Shown: positions 49,681 through 62,461, counted from the stretch's first letter. The stretch is 64,000 nt of DNA from Batillaria attramentaria (GCA_018292915.2 JACVVK020000329.1:513501-577500), one strand, 5' to 3'. Made by a program: numbers and translations. The notes: generated from the sequence alone by a model not told the origin.

Positions 49681-50939
49681 CATCACTCAAATACAATCAA
49701 AACAGTTGAAAGAAATTCCCGACGGACAAACCAAAAAAAAAAAAAAAAAAAATCGCCTACCCTAACGGCTCTCGTTCTCTTCCAGTGTCTACATATGCCC
49801 TGCGCAGACCGGTCGGAACAAATTACGCTGGAGCCTACCGAAATGGCCGCAAGCCGCTTACATGAGCCGGGGCATGTGAAGAGCGCGTGACAGCTCATTT
49901 CCACCTGTTTAGCACGAGAATAGAACGGTCCAGGGACAGCTGCCTAATACAGCTGAGCTGTCGTGAACACACACGAGCGGCAGAGGGGAAAGGCGGACTC
50001 GGCTGGCTGTCCGATACAGCTGAACTGTCAAGGACACACAGTCAAGCTGTGTTTTGTCTAGCGAGCTCGCGTGCGTTCAGATTAATGAGGAAATGGCAAG
50101 GCAAGGCCGTAGGAGCATGAAATCCAAGTCTTATAATTAGCTTTTAAACAAACACGCGCGCGCGCGCACACACACACACAATTTTTTTCTCTAACGCTTG
50201 ATCAATGAAATTAAAGAGAGACAGAGGCAGACTTTTTCTGGAGTGCTCTCCCACAAACGCACACAGAGAGTCCTTTAGACCCAGACGGACAAACCGGCAC
50301 AGAGAAAGAAAGGGACACAGAGAGAGAAAGCCACAAAGACAGACAAAGACACAAAGAGAGACAGAGAATCAGAATCGGAATTGTTTACTGCTAGGCCTTA
50401 GGCCCATTCAAAGTTGAGAGTGACAACCAGACATTCTTATTCACAACAATACTTGTACAGGAAATAACCAAAGTGCAAAATAAAATATATCAACTCAGCT
50501 AAGCAACTGTTGTCTTTTTCTTAACGCTAGAAAAATATATAATGCCAGGTTCTTAACTGTATAATAGTTACTAAAGGCCATTAGCAAAGTCGAAAGCTGC
50601 ATGGATGGTTCCAAAATTTTCTAGGAATAAACCGGGTACGGATATCTCGAGAGACAGAGACAGACAAAGAGAGACGGACGGACGGACGGACAGACAGAGA
50701 CAGCGCTAGCCCCTGTGTGTGTCCGGACCCTGTCGAAGGAGACCCGCTCGGTCGCAAGATCCGTCCGATCCAATTCCGTATGTGCCTGATGTGCTGACTA
50801 TTTTCGCCCCGCTCCATGACTGCGTCATGACATGAACTCACATCGCAAACAAGGTGTCGGTAACAGACACCTCCCCACTGAGAGAGAGAGGGAGAGAGAG
50901 AAGAATAAGAATGCCTGTGTTCTGTTTTTAGCCCAGCGT

Positions 50940-51105
50940 TCAGCTTATAAATGAACTCTTACACTTTCTTACGTTACTTGAGTCTGTGATTAATATTGAT
51001 TGCTCTTAATTATTTATTTGTTGATTTATACTGAGCCTGTCTCAACCTTAATTGCCCGTTTCGGGATGAATAAAGTGCAATTGAATTGAATTGAATTGAA
51101 TTGAC
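50940..51105 (+). mobile_element. LINE 3' untranslated end with (GAATT)n tail
   Basis: A/T-rich 3' UTR-like sequence ending gggatgaataaagtgc and then repeated AATTG units, typical of CR1-like 3' ends. No coding part remains. Confidence 0.6.
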
Positions 51106-51136
51106 CTAGACCCCCCCCCCCCCCCATCCCCGTCTA

Positions 51137-51138
<2 letters not shown>

Positions 51139-51214
<76 letters not shown>

Positions 51215-51232
51215 CGCGCGCGCGCGCGCGTT
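51139..51232. repeat. (GT)n then (GC)n
   Basis: Alternating purine-pyrimidine run after the LINE 3' tip and a C run. Confidence 0.98.
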
Positions 51233-51749
51233 AACTGCAGGATCAGGAAACTGTACATTGATCTTCCTTCCAACCCGAGTTTGAATTTCCGCCAAAAAGC
51301 CAGATTAATTTCAGTACTGTTTAATTAAAACAGTTTACTAACGTGCAGCGTAGTGATACATCTTGTTTAATTATCGGGTGAAACCTAAGCACGATCGGCA
51401 GCGCGAGGCGAAAATGCACTATTCTGGAAGATAGAATGGACTTGAGGGCATCCATTTGCTGCACAAGCACAAGCAAACCTTACGCAAACAAAATTTAATA
51501 CAAGATGACGTACATGCGTGACGTAATTGGATCTACGTGTCATGTCGACAGATGTACGCAAACCGATTTATATCATTTTCGGCCGTTCGATGATTGGATG
51601 GTTGTTCGCGGGTTGAGTGACATTCAACAAATCTTTAATGAGGAAAAAAAAAAAAAGTAAATATATAAACAAGTCATCAACAGGGGATACACATCATACA
51701 GCCTCCATGCATGCACAGCCTTCGATGCAGCCTTTGCACGTGTATTCGG

Positions 51750-51918
51750 GGATGCGGGATAGCGGAATGGTAGAGCGTTGCTCTTTCAATGCTCGGGTCG
51801 TGAGTTCGAATCCCGGCTGAGGCCAGGTATTTGTGCCGGCCTTTTTTTTCGTTGCCCTGTCATTGATATCACCCTAACGTGGTGGAAAAGGACGTTAAAC
51901 TCCCAAACACCCACCCAC
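51750..51918 (+). mobile_element. tRNA-derived SINE family A
   Basis: Complete copy with head gatgcgggatagcggaatgg and tail cacccacccac. Confidence 0.88.
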
Positions 51919-52271
51919 ACATCCTTGTACATGTATTCCTTCCCTTCCTGTCCATCCCCCCCTCCTCCTCTCCCCCCTTTCCCTTCCCCCGCCCCACGTG
52001 CCACCCCACCCTAGACCTTCCCCGACCTTCACCTTTTATTCCTGTCTGTACTGCACATAAAACCCATCACCAGGCGTTGTAAACCACCCGCATGCACAAT
52101 TCCGACAGATATGGGGCACGCAGTAATCATGTAACGATCCCCGCGCAACAATTGCGGACAGGTTGCAATATCAACGCGTGCTCGTTACGTCGCGTGCCGG
52201 TAGCTAATTTGTGGACGAGACACGGCAGGCAAGCGCTCGGCACACCACACAGCATTAGGGAAATGACCGTG

Positions 52272-52343
<72 letters not shown>

Positions 52344-52353
52344 CAGAGAGAGA
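52272..52353. repeat. (GT)n(GA)n
   Basis: Abuts a family A SINE. Confidence 0.98.
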
Positions 52354-52379
52354 GAGAACAGGGTGGGTGGGTGAGTTGG

Positions 52380-52521
52380 GGGGGGGGGGACGTCCTTTTC
52401 CGCCACGCAAAGGGTGACATCAAGGACGAGGCAAAGAGAAAAAGGCCAGTACAAATAGTTGGTCCCGGCCGGGTTTCGAACTCACGACCTGAGCATTGAG
52501 AATCCAACGTTCTACCATTCG
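52380..52521 (-). mobile_element. tRNA-derived SINE family A, diverged
   Basis: Body and B box are present (gggtttcgaactcacgacc); the head end is cut by a GA/GGCA microsatellite. Confidence 0.8.
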
Positions 52522-52676
52522 TGGAGAGAGAGAGAGAGAGGCAGGCAGGAAGGCAGGCAGGCAGGCAGACAGACAGAATCAGACAGACAGAATCAGACAG
52601 ACATACAGAGGCGGTCTAAACTGAGAGATACCGCTGCCGCTGGCCGCACATCTATTAGTCTCCGATCACATGGGGG

Positions 52677-52900
52677 TGGTGGTGTTTGGTTGTAGTTTTT
52701 TGTTGTTGTTGTTTTTGTTTGTTTTTGGTTTTTGTTTTGGGTTGGTTTTATTGTTGTTGTTGTTTTGTTCTTTGGATGTTGTGGGTTTTGGGGTTGGGTT
52801 TTTGGTTTTATTTTGTTTTTCGGGGGGGGGGGGGGGGGTCGTTGTTGTTCTTATTCGTTTGGGGCTTTTGGCTTGCTTATCTTTCTGTTGTTGATGTCTT
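52677..52900. repeat. G/T-rich low-complexity block
   Basis: TTG/TTTTG runs and a run of about 15 G. Confidence 0.92.
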
Positions 52901-52927
52901 TTTGTTTTTGTTTTGTTTTTCTTGTTT

Positions 52928-53051
52928 CTCTCTCCAGATGTGTCTATCTGAGACCACCTCTGCCTGTGTACAAAGAATTCTCGGACCCCTTCCCCTTCCG
53001 CTTTCCAAGATATCAAAATGAGTTTTTTTCCGGCCAAGCCAACCCCAGACC
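52928..53051 (+). CDS. Possible terminal coding exon on the plus strand, uncertain
   Basis: A pyrimidine-rich tract (ttgtttctctctccag) forms a good 3' splice site ending near 52937. In one frame it is followed by about 40 codons ending TAA, reading CVYLRPPLPVYKEFSDPF and then FRFPRYQNEFF. A second frame opens at an ATG at 53018 (MSFFPAKPTPDRYTNRPC) and a third at 53085, both in the same GC-rich block. No family is recognised, the tract lies in G/T-rich low-complexity DNA, and only one frame can be real, so this is a weak call. Confidence 0.2.
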
Positions 53052-53485
53052 GCTACACTAATCGGCCGTGCAACCGGGCCGTGGATGAGCATGTCCCCGA
53101 AGAAGAGTCCATCAAATCTACCAAAATCTCCGTCACGGCCTGCAGACCCCGAGGGACTGGTATCCGAGCTATTTCTGGGGCGTCTCCACGTAGCGGATAA
53201 CCCAATGAAGACGCCCGGTCCAGAAGCGCGGTCACGTCTGTATACAACAGTCTGCCGCGGTCGGACCGGTGTTCCGCGGTCTCTCAGGGGTGCCTGGCAA
53301 TCGGAGAGATCTCTCGGTCTCTCAAGACAACGTAACGCAAGCGAATGAGCAGAGGGATGTTTCGGGTATGCGACTGCTGTAACAAATAACATGTAGCCCA
53401 CAGTCACGTGTAGCCACGCCTTCTGATTCACCATGACAACCAATCAGATTTTTTTCTGCCGTGTAATGGTACAACACAGTAAGAG

Positions 53486-53580
53486 TCCATGACGTCACCT
53501 GTAGTTGAAAAAGAGTGTTTTCGAGATGAAAGACACTGACGTAATAGTCTTTTTCCACAGAAATGACGTCATGGGTTTAC
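53486..53580. repeat. MITE-like foldback, copy 1
   Basis: Ends CCATGACGTCA and TGACGTCATGG are inverted; inside, gaaaaagagtg and gatgaaagacactgacg. Related copies at 27036-27124 and 21466-21535. Confidence 0.65.
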
Positions 53581-53890
53581 TGCGTCTTGTCACTACACGC
53601 CAGCTTTGTCAAGCAAATCGAGGGTTCCCTGCCATCAGTACAGATAGAAAGAAGAGAGATAGGACGTTCTGGCAGAAGCCCCTTGAATATTCCGACAGGC
53701 ATTCCAACCACAGACCTAAAAAAAAAAAGAAGATAGACCCACCGCCGCACGCTGCCACCGCTGCTTGCGAGTGTCGCTATCGCGACCATCTTGTGAATAC
53801 CAGAGCTCAGATGTTCTGTGTACAGGACGCCTCGTTCGAAATACAAAGTTCTTTAGAAAGACGCCATCAGAAATGTGACGTAAAATAAAG

Positions 53891-53975
53891 CGGACCAATG
53901 CTATGCACGCTATGTAAACAGCTGATAGAGTCTGGCCAATGCTATGCGCGCTATGTAAACAGCTGATAGCGTCTG
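53891..53975. repeat. Tandem duplication, about 45-bp unit
   Basis: ccaatgctatgc.cgctatg taaacagctgatag.gtctgg occurs twice in a row. Confidence 0.85.
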
Positions 53976-54315
53976 GCACTTCCAGGTACTCGCAACATGG
54001 CGCGCGGCGGCGTCACACTTCCAGCACCGCAGGGGGTTTATCTTTTTTAGGTCTGTGATTCCAACACAGGGGTACTGGTGCACTGTGACTGGCTGCACTG
54101 ACTTCTCAATCACAATCTGGCTATATGTCAATGTCTCGAAATTTCTGATGAACTCTAGTTTTTCATCCTGCACAAAAGTCATTAAAAAAAAATCTGCGGA
54201 AGACTTCTTTTTCTGTCAGTTTCCTCCCATCCACCCCCCCCCCCACCCCCTTCCACAAAAAACCTGCTACTTTGACATACTTTGCCAACCAAATATATTC
54301 TTTCTCGTAAATTGC

Positions 54316-54668
54316 TGGGAGCCGGGGTGGTCGAATGGTAGAGCGTTGGACTTCAAATGCTCGGGTCGTGAGTTCGATCCCGGCTGGGGCCAAATATTTT
54401 GTGCTGGCTTTTTCGTCGTTGCCCGGGAGCCGGGGTGGTCGAATGGTAGAGCGTTGGACTTCTAATGCTCGGGTCGTGAGTGCGATCCCGGCTGGGGCCA
54501 AATATTTGTGCTGGCTTTTTCATCGTTGCCCCGTCTTTGATATCACCGTATGTGGTGGAAAAGGACATTAAACCCCCAAACACCCACCCACCCTCGTCGT
54601 TGCCCCGTCTTTGATATCACCCTATGTGGTGGAAAAGGACGTTAAACCCCCAAACACCCACCCACCCA
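54316..54668 (+). mobile_element. SINE family A host copy, split by a younger copy
   Basis: Host copy runs 54316-54424, is interrupted, and resumes at 54594-54668 up to the CACCCACCC tail. The break lies in the tcgtcgttgccc block, which is duplicated. Confidence 0.92.
54425..54593 (+). mobile_element. SINE family A, younger copy nested in another
   Basis: A complete 169-bp copy from ggggtggtcgaatggtag-type head to CCCACCC tail, flanked by the perfect 12-bp duplication TCGTCGTTGCCC (54413-54424 and 54594-54605). Confidence 0.92.
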
Positions 54669-55039
54669 CCTTCTCGTAAATCGCTGTCTCACCGGACAAA
54701 TTCAACCCACTACGTTACACCCCGGCGAGTATCGCGTAACGAAAAGTCGCGGTGACGCACCGGCTCCGCCACACAACACCCTTGGGATTCACTCGCTAAC
54801 AGCCGTTGGAAAGGAGGCCACGCCATTAGCTGTCGCACACTGAGGAGGAAATGGCTCAACCTCTACGCCGGATCCCGGGGAGACTTCTCTGGGTGACACG
54901 TGCAGACTCGGAGCACGACCACCCGGTGCACCCGACCAGGGGAGGGGGAGGGGGGGGTCAAGCCGAAGGAAACTGTGGCTGGACGCTCCAAGATACCGGA
55001 AGTTGGCCGTCTGGAGGAGTGAATCAACTAGTGGTGGTC

Positions 55040-55103
<64 letters not shown>
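55040..55103. repeat. (GT)n microsatellite
   Basis: Followed by CAGA units. Confidence 0.98.
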
Positions 55104-55104
<1 letters not shown>

Positions 55105-55391
55105 CACTGACAGACAGACAGACAGAAGAGGCTGATCGGATGTTCTCTGACCGGACGAAAGTCCATGGTGCCAGAACTAGACCGTCTGAGGGGCATTATG
55201 TATGCACTGCGTGCGTGCGTGCGTATATGAGAGAGAGAGAGAGGGAGGGAGATCACCCCCAAACCTCGATCGTAAAATTACTAGAAACGTTTGATTCCTT
55301 CAGGCCAGCACTCTGTTGATTACTGACCCCAACCCTTCCACCTCAGGTCAACTTTTCCACCTCTCCTATCGGCATGACCGAAAAAAGCAAA

Positions 55392-55427
<36 letters not shown>

Positions 55428-55907
55428 TTGCTTGTCAACCTTGAGATATTTGCATCGATTCTGGAACATCCGCGAACGGAGGTGAGAGGAAATGAAAAGG
55501 CTTGAAGGAATGGTGTGTCTTGCATTGTAAACAGGTCCCATTTCCTTCCAACGACCTCTTCGCTCTTAAACTCAAACCCAAAATCAAACAGCGTCAAAAC
55601 AAAAAAACCAACAAAAAAAACCCTGGTTGCATCTGAATTTCCTTGGTCTCGTTCCGGTCATTTCAGGATTCAAAGATGAGTTTGCTCTCCGTTGCAAGTT
55701 TTACTCTGCCCAACACCAAAATAGCAGCTCGCTAGAAATTTTTGTTACAAGGCAGATGATAACGGTGAGCCGAGACGCCTATTAGTCGTGATGGTGGGTG
55801 CTGGGATGAAGTTTCGAAGCACTGAGATTTCGTTCCGTCTGGGAAGCGTAATGCCCTTCTTGACTGGAAATGTGATGGATGTTATTAGGTTGGTCGAAAA
55901 ACAACAA

Positions 55908-56030
<123 letters not shown>

Positions 56031-56242
56031 TAGCTGGCCTCTGCCTGTTTTTCTTTCTCGTCTTCTTCATTGCTTTCTCCGTTTTCTACCGTCCGACGAA
56101 GTATGTGATCTCAAAGACTGTTCGAAAAAAACATCAAAAAAGGACATAGCAGGTTGAGTTGGTTGGAGGCACAAAAGCAATTTCTTCCTGAACGTAGATC
56201 CAACAAATGAACTTACCAAAATAACCTCACAGCTCTTTGGCC

Positions 56243-56349
<107 letters not shown>

Positions 56350-56351
56350 AC

Positions 56352-58192
56352 CGCCTTCGTGGTCCGAACACGCGAGAACGCCGTTGTTTCCTAGCGTCCG
56401 TTTTATCCACCCCCTCTTCACCAGAAACACTAACGCCACCTCTGTCTCCCGACTGGTATCCAACATCCAACTTTTCTGCCTCACCCTCTTTCTTCTCCTC
56501 CTTTTCACAGACATCCGTGGCTATTTTCAGATTCTTTGACTCTTTTTCCAGCACAGAATCGTTTCCGTCGGTTCCTACTATTTCCATTTTCTCGGACCAC
56601 TGCGCTGCGTCTTCAGTGCCTCGTGAATGTCCAACCCCTGTCATTTCTCTGTCACTGATGCCCTCCCTGCATTCACTACCGTCTAGGATGTCCTCCCTTC
56701 CTTTGGCTCTTTCGCGCTGGAGACCAGGAAAGGTGCTTTCGTCGGCCATTGCCTCTTCCCTGGCGTCCTTTGGTCTTTTCTCTGGCTCTTCGATCATTAT
56801 AATCTCGCTAGTTTCGCCAGCGTGTAACCTAATTTCTGTGTCATCAATACCCGCGCTCTTCTCGCTTGCATCACGTCGGCATTCAACGCCAATCATGTTC
56901 GTAAGCAGGGCCCCCAGTTTATCGTCTGCCCGATCTTTACGATCTTCTGCCTGAGCGCCATATGAGTTTCTCCTCCCTGACACGGCCTCGGCTTCGCTCT
57001 CTGTGTCAGAGTCTTTGCGGTCGACTTTCGCGGTGACTACCGTTTCGTCCTGGTCTGTGGTCTCTGGAAACACATTTTGCACACCTTTTGTGTGCTGTAC
57101 GTCTGTTTCGACTTGGAGTGGAATATCAGGTACCACACCCCTCAAGTCTAGAGACAGTACAGAAGTGTCAATCTGGACGCTTGTCGTTTCCAAGCTGTTT
57201 GAATCGCAGCTCTTCTCATCAACTCTGGCCGAGCAGTGTGGTTTCTGTCCAACTTCTTCGCTGCTTACATCAACCCGCAAATCGTCTGTGTTATTCCTGT
57301 CCATTTCTTGTCCCGGTAACATCATTACGAACGTTCTGCCTTGGCACAACTCCGCATCTGTTCCCTCTCTGGGTAGCGTTTTACACTGGAAAGTACTGTC
57401 GACAGTCTGGTCGTTGCTGTATCTCTGGACGACGTCGACATGTTCATTGACAACATCCTCCTTGAGGTAACTATCAGACAGGGTTTCGTGTGTTGCTGTC
57501 TGCGTGTCGGTTGAATCATCTTCAGTTATGATTGAGACAGGATCTTCATCATATTCAAGAGAGGCGTTTTCACGAAGACCGTTGTCCTCCGCGTTCTTTT
57601 CCACAAAGCTAATCTCGTCAACAGGAATGACTCCACGATCCGACTCTCCCTCCGGATGTTTGTCTTCGTTGTAGACACTCTCCTGCATGAACTCTGTCTC
57701 GCCCAACAGTAAAGCCTCACTGAGGTCATGCCCGAGAAGAATGTCGTGCATCACGACCGTAACACGCTCGTCACCACCACGAAGCGACTCGATCAGCTCG
57801 TCCGTTCTCCAGAAGTTCTTCTCCGCCACAGACTCGACTGCTGCGATCTCGACGACCTTGACCTCGTCGTTATCTCTGACCGCAGGAACTCCTTCAGACC
57901 TAACCGCTGTGGTGACCTGGACTTTGACATCATCGTCGTCGTCCTTGTCCCCAGGAACTCCTTCAGACATTGCCGGTGGGGAGACTTTGAACTTGACCTC
58001 GTCGTCATCATTGACCTCAAGTACTCCTTCAGGCTCTAAGCCGTCGTTGTGCTCCGATAGGTCAAAGTGACCTTCCGCGTTTCGTTTGTCATCGTGATTT
58101 TTATCCGCTGACATGTCGTCTGTCATGACTGTCTCTGTTACCCCTCCGTCAGCCTTTTCTGCCTGGACGTGCACGCCAGTATCTCCTTCCAT
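56352..58192 (-). CDS. Large first coding exon of an unrecognised, highly acidic protein
   Basis: An open frame of 613 full codons on the minus strand, ending in CG before a gtaagt donor at 56346-56351. The start ATG (58190-58192) has A at -3 and G at +4, and an in-frame TAG lies three codons upstream, so this is the natural start; that TAG overlaps a possible 3' splice site (tgtctttag), so an upstream untranslated exon is plausible. The protein is rich in Glu and Asp with no hydrophobic segment and looks disordered. Near residues 55-120 there are three imperfect repeats of about 22 residues built on EGVP.....D.DEVKV. The exon's end turns basic (KQRRSRVFGPRR), possibly a nuclear-localisation patch. 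I recognise no family. The opposite strand carries only shorter shadow frames. Length, codon regularity, start context and donor make a real exon likely; function is unknown. Confidence 0.75.
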
Positions 58193-58369
58193 TTCAAACT
58201 AAAGACACAGGTCAACTTCAAGAAATTTGCTTGGTTGCTTGCTCGACGATTTCACTTCCTTCTACGCCAACGTAAAGGTCAAGGACGCTTCAACGAGAAA
58301 CTACTCCCGCACAGAGTGTTGGCTCCCAGACGCGAACCAAACTCAATACCTTTGCACTTCTAGTTCCCA

Positions 58370-58440
58370 GGCAGGACTCGACCTCACGACCTTTTGCACT
58401 GATAGTTCAACGCTCTAACAGCATGGTTATCCCTGCTGCC
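58370..58440 (-). mobile_element. tRNA-like SINE head fragment
   Basis: aggactcgacctcacgacc ... gttcaacgctctaacagc matches the tRNA-like head of family A (inverted), without body or tail. Confidence 0.45.
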
Positions 58441-58924
58441 GCGACTTCCGCGAGGCAGTCCGCACTTAACGACTGAACACACAACACAAGGAGGGTTACT
58501 GAAAAGGTGAACTCTTTCTGGTGATCCAGTTACGTGCACACGAGGTTACCCGCTTCTCTGCTGATCGCAGATGTACTGACACGTGTTACAGTGTGCACAG
58601 TAAGCGTCGAGCGCGCAAGACGTGGTGTAGACCAGTGCACACGACACAGGGATCAGCTCCTCTACGGAGAAGCAGGAAGAACAGCCAACTCTAAAGCCCA
58701 TAAGATCACCCCCCACTCTAAACTTCCATCGAGGCTCTTAGAAGTTAGTAATGAAAGACCTCAAAGCAATTACGTGCGGACAAAACAGTCTCCTTAACCG
58801 TAAGAAGGATGTTTTTTTATGTCTTTGTACCCAGTTTGTATCGCTGGAGAAACACTTTTCTACTCTTTTTTTTTCTTCTTCTTCTTCTTCTTCTTTGTCT
58901 CTTGTGATAAAGCACACACCTGTT

Positions 58925-59995
58925 TGTTCTTTCATTCACTAGTCATGGACTGACCACAACGGTCTATATTGTACTATCTGGTGGTAAAACACATGTCCAC
59001 TTGGCTCTTTCACCCACTCGTCATGGGTCGACCACAACGCTCTATATTGTACCATCTGATGGTAAAACACGTCCACTTGGCTCTTTCACTCACTACTCAT
59101 GGAAGGTCCATAACGCACTGTATTGTACTATCTGGTGGTAAAACACATGTACACTTGCCTCCTTCACTCACTAGTCATGGATTGACCACAACGCTCTATA
59201 CTGTACCGCCCTTTGGTAAAACACATGTCCACTTAGCTCCTTCACTCACTAGTCATGGAAGGACCACAACGCTCTATACTGTACCACCCTGTGGTAAAAC
59301 ACATGTCCACTTAGCTCCTTCACTCACTAGTCACGGAAGGACCACAACGCTCTATACTGTACCACCCTGTGGTAAAACACATGTCCACTTAGCTCCTTCA
59401 CTCACTAGTCATGGAAGGACCACAACGCTCTGTACTGTACCACCCTGTGGTAAAACACATGTCCACTTAGCTCCTTCACTCACTAGTCATGGAAGGACCA
59501 CAACGCTCTGTACTGTACCATCCAGTGGTAAAACACATGTCCACTTAGCTCCTTCACTCACTAGTCATGGAAGGACCACAACGCTCTGTACTGTACCATC
59601 CAGTGGTAAAACACATGTCCACTTAGCTCCTTCACTCACTAGTCATGGAAGGACCACAACGCTCTATACTGTACCACCCTGTGGTAAAACACATGTCCAC
59701 TTAGCTCCTTCACTCACTAGTCATGGAAGGACCACAACGCTCTGTACTGTACCATCCAGTGGTAAAACACATGTCCACTTAGCTCCTTCACTCACTAGTC
59801 ATGGAAGGACCACAACGCTCAGTACTGTACCATCCAGTGGTAAAACACATGTCCACTTAGCTCCTTCACTCACTAGTCATGGAAGGACCACAACGCTCTG
59901 TACTGCACCACCCTGTGGTAAAACACATGTCCACTTAGCTCCTTCACTCACTAGTCATGGAAGGACCACTGTACTGCACCATCCACTGTGTTTGT
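58925..59995. repeat. 78-bp minisatellite with one open frame
   Basis: About 13 units; core ggtaaaacacatgtccactt, agctccttcactcactagtc, atggaaggaccacaacgctc. The first three units are more diverged. The plus frame from 58969 to 60054 stays open for 361 codons because 78 is a multiple of 3. Confidence 0.93.
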
Positions 59996-60059
59996 CTTGC
60001 GCATCCACTAGTTTTTCCCTGTCGTCCGCAAGCCCCCTCGGGAACGACCAATGAAAACA

Positions 60060-60720
60060 GCCGACACGGAACCTGACGGGGCAAAAGCGCTGTTTTAATA
60101 ATGCAGCTCCCTCCCGACGGTTTTGTTCTATAACGCAAGGTTGGCATGCAAGACACCCAGAAAGAAGTGAGCTGGTGGCGCGAACACAGCGCAGTTGGAT
60201 ACTGTCACAATTTACGTGACAACTTCGGGAGCATCCCAGACCGCCTCGGAGTTATAATTTCCATGCAAAAGTAATTTGGTCTCCGCCACCTTTTCGGGGC
60301 AGTGGGGGAGCAGCCTGCAGAAATTGGCTTCCGGCGTCTTCAGGGCGTAATTTAAAAGGACACACAAACAAACAGCGACCTCGTTTGTGTTTTTCTCACG
60401 CAAAATGATGAGAAAATGAGTCTTCACGCGCAAGTTTCAACAGACCGTGTAATGGATGGCTTGAAGAATTCTTCAAGTCCGGTGAACATGCGTTCCCAGG
60501 CAATCTAGACCGACAGCTCTTTTTCAGGAACTGTCGTGCAGAAGTATCTCACAGACAGTTTGCAGCTTCCGTCGTTGAAATATTTCCTTCAGGAAGCGAT
60601 CGCTTGGTCTGAAGTTCAAATCTTCTCGTCTGTGGCGCTAAATGAATCTTCGCCGCACGTGATCATTTCACAGCAAACAATCGCTTGAACGGGGGCCGGT
60701 AAAATTCACAGTATTGATTC
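60060..60720. other. No feature recognised
   Basis: Unique-looking sequence between two tandem arrays. Confidence 0.5.
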
Positions 60721-60849
60721 GCTTGTACACGTCAACAATCCCCAGAACAGCTTCCTGGATTTGGCAAGATACAAGATGCAAGACGTTAATTATAGATTCC
60801 ACGAAGAGAAATGTTTCTGTTCCACTAGTAACTATCACACTGAAAGAAT

Positions 60850-61200
60850 ACATCCACAGGCAACAACCTGCAAGCAACAAACAACTATTTGCGGGAATGC
60901 GCAAGAAGAAATCTGCAATTCGAAGTTCTCGTCTGGTCCACTAAAAAGTGTCTCAATTAATTAAGAACAGGCCACATCCACATCAGGCAACACCTTGCAA
61001 GCGACAAATGGCTATCTCGGGAAATGCACAAGAATAAATCTGCAATTCGAAGTTCTCGTCTGGTTCACCAGTAAGTGTCTTAATTAAGAACAGACCACAT
61101 CCACATCAGGCAAACACTTTTCAAGCGACAAATGTCTGGCTAAGGAAATGCACAAGAAGATGATCCCTGCTCGACATCCTCGTCTCTTTGTCCTTTGCCA
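60850..61200. repeat. Tandem repeat, about 110-bp units, 3 copies
   Basis: aggcaacaacctgcaagcaa, gggaatgcgcaagaag, ctgcaattcgaagttctcgt and ccacatccacatcagg recur in order. Confidence 0.8.
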
Positions 61201-62290
61201 GAAAATGAACTTCTTCACTGCACAGACCAGCAGACCGGGCGACAGAGGGGAATAAAATAAACGGTTGCAATATCGCGCCTACCAGCACGCTTCTGGCCAT
61301 CCACGGAATCGGGAGGGCTCGGCCAACGGCTAAATCCCCGAGGGGTGGGGGCCGCTGGCTCAACCCTCGGGCAAACTCACCATGAGAGCTCCATCCGCCC
61401 AATCAGTCTAGAACCTGAGCGCCAAAACGCGGCGCTGGTGGTGGTGGTGGCGGCGGCAACAGATCTTCATCAGCCAATTCACGGGCAATCCGACAGAATT
61501 TTTTTTTTTTCTCCGTGGTACTCAAACAAATGTGGTTGAGGTGGGGGCTTCGTCACACTACTGCCGTAAGTCAGTCTCTGGCAGCGTTTGCTTCCTAGGG
61601 TCTCTGATCCAAATTCTGGCACTCACCTTCTCTCACAGCCAAATCAGGCGACGAGGGAGACGGGGGAAGGGTAGAGGGTGGAAAAGAGGACAAGGAAAGG
61701 GGGGGGGGAGAGAGTACGGGAGGAGAGAGGTTTAGGCCTGAAGTGGTCAACAGTGCAGGACTCACTTACCGCGTGAGTGTTGGCAGCAAAATACATTTTC
61801 TCCACCACGGAGGGCCAATTCGGATCACGGGTCCCCAACCGACGCCGTCCCAGTTAGCTTTGTATTTGCGTGGACAGTTTCAATATTCCGACCCTTTTTT
61901 TTTTATTCACAAGACTGGTGCGAAGCTGAGACCGGAAGTGGAGGAGGGGGTGGTGGAGGGATGGGGGGAAAGGGGGAGGGGGAAAGGCGACGCAACGTAA
62001 TGGGACGCACGCGTGATCCATCAATACTGATAGGCGAGGTTCAAACCATTTGTTTTTGTCTGCCCTCCTCTTGTGCGTGTACTGCAGAAAGTGTCTCGTG
62101 GCTATGTTCCAGTCAGCACGTGATTCGCTTTCAATACTGAACTCCTTGGCCTATCACCAGAGCTGAGACTACGGCTGCAAGCGTTAGGATTATATAAGAC
62201 CGTGTTCCAGATAGAACGTGATTCACTTCCTGTACTGCAGTCCTTGGACTATGCCTTGAATTTTGTTGGCTGAAAAGGTGATGTAAAAGA
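61200..62290. other. No feature recognised
   Basis: GC-rich stretches and G runs; no coding exon recognised on either strand. Confidence 0.5.
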
Positions 62291-62461
62291 CGGGACAACG
62301 AGAAAATCGCGAAGATTTTTTTCCCATCACTGCAGTCCGTGGATCTGGTTGACTGGCCGGCTGGTTGGTTGGTTGATTACTCATTAGGATTTTGTTGTTG
62401 TTTTTGTTGTTGCTGTTTTTGTTTGTTTGTTGTTGTTGGGGTTTTTAGTTGTTTTTTTTGC

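Noticed and set aside
52877..53443. 188-codon minus-strand frame
   Set aside because: Lies opposite plus-strand frames in GC-rich DNA, runs into G/T low-complexity sequence, has no recognisable domain and no convincing borders.
56517..57470. Plus-strand frames of 120-155 codons opposite the acidic exon
   Set aside because: Mirror of the minus-strand coding exon; Ser/Leu-rich shadows without start or splice support.
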